Below are positions 1 through 6,600 of a stretch of 12,747 nt of DNA, in pieces; the stretch's first letter is position 1; each line of letters starts with the position of its first letter. The DNA lies in the NCBI GenBank assembly GCA_934131055.1, contig CAKOZB010000036.1:1-12747 (forward strand). The letters run 5' to 3'. The notes below the pieces were generated by a model, which was given only the letters and a program-made list of their open reading frames with translations, did no database searches and was not told the DNA's origin. Position numbers and translations under genes: made by a program. This stretch comes from an uncultured Clostridia bacterium (GTDB lineage: Bacteria > Bacillota > Clostridia > TANB77 > CAG-508).

Positions 1-291
1 GCAATATCTGCTTCAAGACCTGGAGCTAGAAGAGAAACACTTGAAAACTACATCAAGCGTTTGGAAAAACTAGAATCAATCGCAGACTCATTCAAAGGAG
101 TTGAAAAATCATTTGCAATTCAAGCTGGTCGTGAAGTTAGAATAGTTGTAAAACCAGAACAAATTTCAGATGCAGAAATGACAATTCTTGCAAGAGATGT
201 TGCTAAAAAAGTAGAAGAAGAAATGGAATATCCAGGACAAATAAAAGTAAACATCATAAGAGAAACAAGAGTTGTAGACTACGCAAAATAA
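1..291 (+). CDS. rny: Ribonuclease Y, C-terminal end (partial)
   Basis: This is the last 96 codons of an open frame that enters from the left edge in frame 1. The visible protein starts [20 protein letters not shown] and ends [14 protein letters not shown], which is the highly conserved C-terminus of RNase Y. RNase Y is a membrane-anchored endoribonuclease that starts mRNA decay in many Bacillota. The N-terminal membrane segment, coiled coil, KH domain and the HD catalytic motif lie outside the window; only the region after the HD domain is present. The internal TTG at 61 is a leucine codon inside the gene and not a start. A strong terminator follows directly, so rny ends its transcript. Recognition rests on recall of the conserved tail, without alignment. 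Confidence 0.93.
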   Translation, partial: AISASRPGARRETLENYIKRLEKLESIADSFKGVEKSFAIQAGREVRIVVKPEQISDAEMTILARDVAKKVEEEMEYPGQIKVNIIRETRVVDYAK

Positions 292-295
292 ATTT

Positions 296-323
296 AAAAG
301 ACGAGGAAAACCTCGTCTTTTTT
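296..323 (+). terminator. Rho-independent terminator of rny
   Basis: An 11-bp perfect stem (AAAAGACGAGG, 296-306, with CCTCGTCTTTT, 311-321) closes an AAAA loop and runs into T residues. It begins 5 bases after the rny stop codon. Confidence 0.93.
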
Positions 324-359
324 GCATAAAAAAATATTTATTGAATTTTATAAATAATA

Positions 360-388
360 TAGACTTTTTATGGAAAATAATGTAAGAT
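360..388 (+). promoter_or_regulatory. Possible sigma-A promoter of the 437-1444 gene
   Basis: TAGACT (360-365) and TAAGAT (383-388) are separated by 17 bases. Each hexamer matches 4 of 6 consensus positions, and the predicted start near 395 gives a leader of about 40 bases. The rny terminator upstream means this gene needs its own promoter, but in AT-rich DNA such matches also arise by chance. Confidence 0.4.
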
Positions 389-436
389 TATAAAAAACAC
401 AATGTTCAAATGTATCATAAAAGGAATGGATAGATT

Positions 437-1444
437 ATGAATATAGAAAAAAGATTAAAAGAGCTGGAAATAAATCCAACTAGAAAATTTGAGTTTAAAG
501 AAACGAATTATATAGCTAAATCTGTTGCAGAGAAATTAGCAGATAATGTACATGGGTTGGAAAACTCCTATAATGAATTGTATATGCGAATTTATAATTG
601 TAATATGAGTTATGCACAAATTGCAACTATATTTGGAAATGCTGTATATTTTTATCCTAATAATACGTTGTATTTTGATGAAAAGTTTGATATTACAAAA
701 ATTGATGAAAAAGTTGTGAATGAATGCATACATTATCTCCAAAATTTTAGAAAATTTGATGGAAGTAAGCAGAGAATTGGAGTGTGCAATTTTGCAGAAT
801 TTAAAATTTATGGATTAGGGCTTAATGAGGCGGTTACACAGTATCTTTCATCAAAAGCAGTAGGGGAAAAGCCTCATAGAAAGAATAATGAAAAAATATC
901 TATTTATACAATAAACGATAATTACTATCCATATCTTACAAGTCTAGTAATACAATTACTATTCTTTGTAGGAGATAAAAATCTTATAAAAAGTATATTC
1001 AATGGAACGGAAGAATTTGAAAACGATTTATATAACACATTTGAGGAAGAAACTAAAAAAATTTTAAATAAGTTTGATGACATTTTAGACGAAAATAATA
1101 AAACAGTTAGAAGCGAAGATAAAATAATAGATATGTATCTAGATGCGCAAAAGGGTATATGTACAACGTATTTTAATAAGATTTATAGTAGAATGAATAC
1201 ATTGCAAGAGGTTGAAGAGAATACACATAAACTAAATGAGTATAAAAAAATATATGGTAATATTATTGGGATATCTAAAAATGATTTAAGTGAATATTTA
1301 GAAAATATGGAAAGTAAGATGAACAAAAAATACATAGACTTATATGCAAAACAGTCAAGACAATCATTAATTGTTGTATATCAGAATAAATTATCAAAAC
1401 TAATATCAAAAATTGCACACTGGATTGAGAGTAAGGCTCAATAA
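437..1444 (+). CDS. Unrecognised protein with a degenerate gluzincin-peptidase-like core
   Basis: The product has 335 residues, with no signal peptide and no clear membrane segment, so it is probably cytosolic. I do not recognise it as a named family. Residues 95-99 read NECIH, followed by YLQ, and residues 127-131 read GLNEA, followed by TQYL. This spacing and context match zinc peptidases of the gluzincin type, in which HExxH supplies two His ligands and a downstream Glu in an NE motif supplies the third. Here the first His is Asn95 (codon AAT), while Glu96, His99 and Glu131 remain. The C-terminal half (about 190-335) is charged and probably helical. The ATG is preceded by AAGGA (421-425), 11 bases upstream. 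The gene is a single unit between two terminators. The alternative is that the resemblance is coincidental. The coding call is firm; the fold is an inference. Confidence 0.85.
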   Translation: MNIEKRLKELEINPTRKFEFKETNYIAKSVAEKLADNVHGLENSYNELYMRIYNCNMSYAQIATIFGNAVYFYPNNTLYFDEKFDITKIDEKVVNECIHYLQNFRKFDGSKQRIGVCNFAEFKIYGLGLNEAVTQYLSSKAVGEKPHRKNNEKISIYTINDNYYPYLTSLVIQLLFFVGDKNLIKSIFNGTEEFENDLYNTFEEETKKILNKFDDILDENNKTVRSEDKIIDMYLDAQKGICTTYFNKIYSRMNTLQEVEENTHKLNEYKKIYGNIIGISKNDLSEYLENMESKMNKKYIDLYAKQSRQSLIVVYQNKLSKLISKIAHWIESKAQ

Positions 1445-1454
1445 TATATAAAAA

Positions 1455-1513
1455 AATGTTGTTAATAGCAAAGTTATTAAAAACTTATGTTATTAGCAAC
1501 ATTTTATTTTTTT
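1455..1513. terminator. Bidirectional terminator between convergent genes
   Basis: The left arm AATGTTGTTAATA (1455-1467) pairs with TATTAGCAACATT (1491-1503) over 13 bp with one G-U pair, around a 23-base loop. A T-rich tract follows on the plus strand (1504-1513). On the minus strand the A-run at 1449-1454 becomes a T-run after the same hairpin. It can therefore end both the 437-1444 gene and the minus-strand gene at 1543-1782. Confidence 0.8.
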
Positions 1514-1542
1514 CTCATATATTTGTATTGAATGAATATCTA

Positions 1543-1782
1543 TTAAAAAAAGAAAGTTAAAAAATTAAGTATAAATACACTTAATGCCACTCGCCATGTA
1601 GTACGCCAAGTTTTAAAAAATACATTTTTAGCAATTGATAAACTGTAATTTTCTCTTATAGTTAAAGCAAAACAATTAACATTAGAATTTTCTTCTGTAG
1701 AAGTTTTGATGATTGAATTGCTATCAGCAAATTGCTTTTCTATTGGTTCATTTAATTCTAAATTTGTGACATTATTTACCAT
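1543..1782 (-). CDS. Small protein with hydrophobic C-terminal tail, unknown function
   Basis: The product has 79 residues. The first 40 are polar and acidic (several Asn, Glu and Ser). Residues 43-64 are rich in Lys, Arg and aromatics (ending KTWRTTWR), and residues 65-79 (VALSVFILNFLTFFF) form a hydrophobic stretch that runs to the last residue. This looks like a tail-anchored or amphipathic membrane protein; there is no N-terminal signal. It is a real gene and not a shadow because it has a good ribosome site (AGAGAGGA, about 8 bases before the ATG on the minus strand), a near-consensus promoter (1815-1843) and a terminator. It is divergent from the surface operon, so the two could share control. 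I recognise no family and assign no function. Confidence 0.75.
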   Translation of the reverse strand: MVNNVTNLELNEPIEKQFADSNSIIKTSTEENSNVNCFALTIRENYSLSIAKNVFFKTWRTTWRVALSVFILNFLTFFF

Positions 1783-1814
1783 AATTTATATCCTCTCTTT
1801 TGATTACTAAATAG

Positions 1815-1843
1815 ATTATAAACATAAGAAAAACAAAAGTCAA
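1815..1843 (-). promoter_or_regulatory. Sigma-A promoter of the small minus-strand gene
   Basis: On the minus strand, TTGACT (1838-1843) and TATAAT (1815-1820) are separated by exactly 17 bases. The -10 hexamer is perfect and the -35 matches 5 of 6. The transcript would start near 1808, leaving a leader of about 25 bases that holds the ribosome site. Confidence 0.85.
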
Positions 1844-1861
1844 TATAAAGTGACAAAAGTC
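1833..1861. repeat. Direct repeat ACAAAAGTC overlapping the minus-strand -35 box
   Basis: ACAAAAGTC occurs at 1833-1841 and again at 1853-1861, exactly 20 bases apart (about two helical turns). The first copy covers part of the -35 hexamer. This is the geometry expected of a two-site operator, but no regulator is identified and the repeat unit is short. Confidence 0.4.
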
Positions 1862-1958
1862 TTTAAAAAGGCAGAAATTACGGGAAGAAAAGGATGAGAA
1901 AAATATTAAAAATGTCGAAAAATGTAATACGATTAAATGGCAAATAATGTCAAAAACA

Positions 1959-1987
1959 TTGACTTAAATGGGCAACTTAAGTATAAT
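1959..1987 (+). promoter_or_regulatory. Sigma-A promoter of the surface-protein operon
   Basis: TTGACT (1959-1964) and a perfect TATAAT (1982-1987) are separated by exactly 17 bases. Transcription would start near 1994. A small inverted repeat, AATGT-CAAAA-ACATT (1946-1960), touches the -35 box and could be an operator half. The next terminator is at 9292, so this one promoter can serve all three genes 2021-9286. Confidence 0.88.
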
Positions 1988-2020
1988 ACAACTAAAAAAT
2001 AAGAAAGGAAAAAAGTGGAA

Positions 2021-3055
2021 ATGAAAACTAAAAAAATTGTTATTATGCTAGTTGTAATAATGATATTAATGGCCGATGCATTAGTGCTAGCAAATACTAA
2101 TGAAAAGGTCATTTTAAAAAACTCTAACAATGAATATTTAATTTATTACGAAGAGTTTTGCAATAAGGAATTTCAATTTGCAATTAGTGTCAACAAAAGT
2201 GCAAAAATAGCTGATTTAAACTTTATAAACTCTGCAACAGATCAGCCAGAACAAGAAGCAGAGGCTTTAAATGTGGCATACATAGACAAAGCTTCATTTG
2301 AAGAAATTTTTGGAGCAAATCCAACAAGCTTAATTGCTTATATTTGGGTAAAAGATGCAAACGATAATATAGCAATGGAAGCCGATGAAATTAACCTTGA
2401 AGACGCACTAACAGATGAAATAATTGCTTTAGTGGACACTACTACCAAAGTAAACGAGAAAACAGATAGAATAGAAATAGATACTACAAAACAACACATT
2501 ACACATCCAGAAGTAGAGGGAGTAACTACAACAGTAACAACTGGAAAAATTGTAGTAAAAGAAAATGAAGGTTCGCAATATTATTATAATTTAATAAAAG
2601 TGGACGACGAAAATAAAGAAGCAAAAGAAATGTATAATTTAGCTGAGAAAATGGCAAAAAATGATGAAACTAATACATATGAAAGACTGTTATTAGAAAA
2701 GAAATTTTATGAATTGTATAAAGGATTAATACCAGAGAAAACAGATTGGACAGAAATTGAAAATTCTGAAATTCTACAACCAGAAACGGCTAGAACTGGA
2801 GATAAATATATAGTATACATAAAAGAAACTAATGGAGAAAAAGAAATAATAGATGCAAAGTTACTTATAAGCAAATATGACTTTGAAGAAAAACGTATAG
2901 ATGAAGAAGATAAAATAATAAAAGAAACAGTTAAATTACCAGTAACATTCGATAGAGGAGCTGTATTGTTTACATTACTGGGAGTAATATTAATAGCACT
3001 TATAATATTCATAGTGTTAAGAAAAAGATTGAACAAGGAAACTGAGAGCAAATAG
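2021..3055 (+). CDS. Exported, C-terminally anchored protein with LPVTF sorting-like tail
   Basis: The product has 344 residues from ATG 2021. A GTG at 2015 is also possible: AAAGGA at 2004-2009 lies 5 bases from the GTG and 11 from the ATG. I prefer the ATG because it gives a classic signal peptide: K2, K4 and K5, a hydrophobic core at 6-17, and likely cleavage after LVLA at residue 24. The mature part is acidic, without recognised domains and without cysteines near the cleavage site that would mark a lipoprotein. At the C-terminus, LPVTF (306-310) precedes a hydrophobic segment (314-333) and an RKR-containing tail. That is the order of an LPXTG sorting signal, except that Phe replaces Gly. 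It is the first gene of the operon, with sortase 2 bases downstream. It may be a sortase substrate, an accessory factor for the adhesin, or simply a type I membrane protein. Confidence 0.85.
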   Translation: MKTKKIVIMLVVIMILMADALVLANTNEKVILKNSNNEYLIYYEEFCNKEFQFAISVNKSAKIADLNFINSATDQPEQEAEALNVAYIDKASFEEIFGANPTSLIAYIWVKDANDNIAMEADEINLEDALTDEIIALVDTTTKVNEKTDRIEIDTTKQHITHPEVEGVTTTVTTGKIVVKENEGSQYYYNLIKVDDENKEAKEMYNLAEKMAKNDETNTYERLLLEKKFYELYKGLIPEKTDWTEIENSEILQPETARTGDKYIVYIKETNGEKEIIDAKLLISKYDFEEKRIDEEDKIIKETVKLPVTFDRGAVLFTLLGVILIALIIFIVLRKRLNKETESK

Positions 3056-3057
3056 TT

Positions 3058-3645
3058 ATGAAAAAAATCTATAATCTTATTATTGCCATGTTAATTGTAG
3101 CAATAATTATAGTAGTGGCCATGATAATAATTAGATATGGCGGAAATTATTTGAATGAAAAAGAAGTATCAGCATCACTTACTACAATAGAAGAAGAGCT
3201 AAATAAAGAAGAAACCTTACAATCAGAGAGTTTGCCAGAGTTAGAATTTAAAGGGTATAAAGTTGAAGGAATAATAGAAATTCCAAAAATAAATATAAAA
3301 TACCCTATTATAGACCATACAAACGAAGAAACAATGAAGGTTTGTATAACTAAATTCTGGGGGCCTCAGGCAAACGAGATTGGAAACTACACTATTGTAG
3401 GGCACAATAACAAAGATGGTACAATGTTTGGAAAGACTAAATACCTACAAATAGGAGATATAATAAAATTAACTAATCTAAAAAATGAAACGGTAGAGTA
3501 TGAAATATTTAAAATATATTCTATAAATCCAGATGATGTGAGTTGTGTAGAGAGTGTAGAGGCTGCAACGAGAGAAATAACATTAATAACATGTACAAAC
3601 GGACATAAGAATAGATTAATAACTAAAGCTAGACAAATTCAATAA
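3058..3645 (+). CDS. Sortase family transpeptidase
   Basis: The product has 195 residues. Residues 5-25 form one membrane segment after KK, a signal anchor that places the catalytic domain outside. The domain (about 66-195) shows EIPKINIKYPI near its start, the catalytic His116 in YTIVGHNNKDGTMFG, Cys179 in TLITCT and Arg186 in the following NRLITKAR, so the full His-Cys-Arg set is present. Sortases cut a pentapeptide such as LPXTG and join the acyl product to an amine, either cell-wall precursor or a pilin lysine. Class cannot be fixed by eye; the short size, lack of a C-terminal membrane segment and TLxTC motif suggest a class D-like housekeeping-independent enzyme. The ATG lies 2 bases after the upstream stop, which suggests translational coupling, and the ribosome site is weak (GAGAG, 3044-3048). 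Its likely clients are the two neighbours. Confidence 0.93.
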   Translation: MKKIYNLIIAMLIVAIIIVVAMIIIRYGGNYLNEKEVSASLTTIEEELNKEETLQSESLPELEFKGYKVEGIIEIPKINIKYPIIDHTNEETMKVCITKFWGPQANEIGNYTIVGHNNKDGTMFGKTKYLQIGDIIKLTNLKNETVEYEIFKIYSINPDDVSCVESVEAATREITLITCTNGHKNRLITKARQIQ

Positions 3646-3654
3646 ATAAAATAT

Positions 3655-3670
3655 GGGGGTAAATAAATTG
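3655..3670 (+). promoter_or_regulatory. Ribosome site that fixes a TTG start for the adhesin
   Basis: GGGGG (3655-3659) lies 8 bases before an in-frame TTG (3668-3670). The ATG at 3653 overlaps this G-run and has only A/T upstream, so it has no ribosome site of its own. TTG 3668 is the more credible start. Confidence 0.7.
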
Positions 3671-6600
3671 AAGGCGAGAATTAATTATAAGAGCAGGCAG
3701 ACCATTATAATTATGAGTATAGCAGTAGTTCTATTAATAGTAGCAATTACAGGTACAGTAGCCTTTGTAAAAGGCAATAGAAATGTAGCTGCTGCAATGA
3801 ACGATGAAAATCATCAAACTGTAGAAAACAGTGAAGATAATAGTAGAACAAATATAAGCATAGCTGATAATGGAAACCTAAACAATAATGAAACAGGAAA
3901 TAACAGTGATAATGGAAAAGTTTTACCAAACACTGGAGAAAATTCAGATTCTGTTGATATAGGACAAAATGGAAATAATGGTGAAAACAATGGAGCCACA
4001 ATAGAAAATGATGGCACAAAAGTAGCAGACACAGGAAATACACCAAGTACAACTACTGAAAATGGTAGTGTGGCAGGCAATTCGAGCTCAAACAATAGCT
4101 TAGGAAATAGCACAAGTGACAATCAAAATGGAAATACATCAACGAGCACTACAACAGGTGAAGCAAATGTGCCAAACCAAGAATATACACAAACAACAGT
4201 AATACCGGGAAGAGAAAACGTATTAGTTGAGCAAAATACAGAAATAGGCTGGAGTCCAATAAGTATAGTGGCATATTCAGCAGTGTCAAACTTAAAAGTA
4301 CATAAGCCAGAGTTAGAATTACAAAAGTTAGCGTATTTAGATGGAGATGACTTAGAGAAAGAACCAGTAAATACACTAGCACAAAAAGGCGAAACAATCA
4401 CATATCTAATTAAAATATTAAATACTGGAAACGAAGATGCTAAGAATATCCATACAATTGATACAATACCAGATGGAACAGAACTTATTTCTATATCAGC
4501 AGGTGGAACTCTTAATGATAGTGGGAAAATAGAATGGAAAAATAATATAAAGGCAGGAGAAACTGTAATAGTATCATTTAAAGTAAAAGTTACAGCAGAT
4601 TCTGTAAATTTAGTTGAAAATATCGCAAAAGTAAATGGAGATGAAACACCAGAAACAAAAACTCCAATAATAACAACGAGAAAAACAGCAAAAGTTGTTA
4701 CAACAATAGATAAAGAAGAAATATTAGAAGAAAGAGATGCAAAAGTAGGAGAAAAAATTAGATATACAATTACTATAGAAAATACATCAGAAGTAGATGG
4801 AACAACAGTAATAACAGATAGTATACCAGATGGAACAACTCTAGTAGATGGAACGATATCTAAAGATGGAAAATTAGAAAACAATAAGATTACATGGGAA
4901 AATGTAAAAGTATCAGCAAATAGTGAAGAAAAAGTAAGTTTTGATGTAATTGTAAACGCAAAAAACACAGCTGGAGAAGATGTAAAATCAGTAAAGAATA
5001 CAGCAACAGTTGGAAATACACCAACTGATGAAGTAGAGACAAATGTTGCAAATATTAATACTATAAAAACTAGCGAAGGAAAACACAAAGATGGAACACC
5101 TGTAACAAAAGAAAATCCATTACATGAATTAGATACAATCACATATACATTAGCAGTTAAAAATATTGGAAATGGTAAAGGCATAGTTAAAATATCAGAT
5201 ACTGTTCCAGAGGGAACAACACTAGTAGCAGACAGCATTAAGTGTGGAGAAAATACTTATACTGAAGCCGAACTAAACGCTGGAATAGAAGTTTCGTTGG
5301 AAGGTGGAGAAGAAAAATATATAACATTCACAGTAACAATAAATCCATTTAAAGATGAAAAAATAACAGTAAGAAATGCAGAGGCAAAGCAAGATGAGAC
5401 TCCAGTACCTCCAACAGATGATGAGGTAGTAAAAGAATATGTTTCAATAGACGTCGAAAAGAAATTCGAAGATAAGGAAAATGTTGATAAATATAGACCA
5501 TCAGAAATTACAGTTGGATTATATTTAAGCAAAGATGCAACAGAAAGTATCAAGACTATAAAATTAGATAATAGCAATAATTGGAAAGCTTCTTTCACAA
5601 GACTTAACAAATATGACTTAGAAACAAAAGCTATTATAGATTATGATGTAAGAGAACTAAATTTAGATAAGAATTACAATGTTGGATATGAGTATTTAAA
5701 AGAGGAAAATAAAGTAACATTTAGTATAACAAATACATTAAAATATGAAAATGTTATAACTCATGTTACGGCTAAGAAGATTTGGGATGACAATGATGGA
5801 AAAGTTGGAGTAAGAACAAGTGTTACATTTGAATTATATAAAGATGAAAAACCAACAGGAATTACTCAAATAGCATCAGATGCAGAAGACGTTAATTGGA
5901 CAGTTGCATTCCAAAACTTGCAAAAGTATGATGTAGATGGAAGAGAAATAGAATATACAGTTGTGGAAACCACCCAATTATCTAACTATGACGAACCTAT
6001 TTATGGAAAAGAAGGCAACATATTAACTGTAACAAATAAGATTGATTATACAACATTTACAAAAGACGTAACTGTTACGAAAATATGGGTTGACCCTGTA
6101 GATGTCGAACATAAAGATATAACAATTAATCTATACCAAAGTGGAAAAGATGAAATATTTAGGACAACAATACTTGAAAAAGGAAAAACAAGTTATACTT
6201 TCACAGGATTGCCAAAGTATGATTCAGAAGGCAATGAATATATCTACACGGCTCAAGAATGTGAACTTGCAGGATATACACCATCATATAGTGATGATAA
6301 ATTAACAATTACAAATACAATTAATCAAGACGAAACAGTTAGTGTAGAGGGAACAAAGAAATGGATAGATCCAGAAGAAACAACACATCCTACTATTACA
6401 ATTAATCTATACCAAAACGATAATGCCACGCCATTTAGAACTACAACATTAAAAGATGGAGAAACAAACTATAAATTTGAAAAATTACCTAAATATAGAA
6501 CTAATCCAGAAGGAAAATATGAATTGGATGCAAATGGTAATGTGCAATTAAATAAATATACTGTTATGGAAGAAGCTGTCGATGGCTATAACACAACATA

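Noticed and set aside
4123-5238. Long minus-strand open frame (371 codons) opposite the DUF11 region
   Set aside because: It is a shadow of the adhesin reading frame. The translation is rich in Ser, Phe and Val as expected from the antisense of a Thr/Glu/Asn-rich gene, and there is no ribosome site or promoter.
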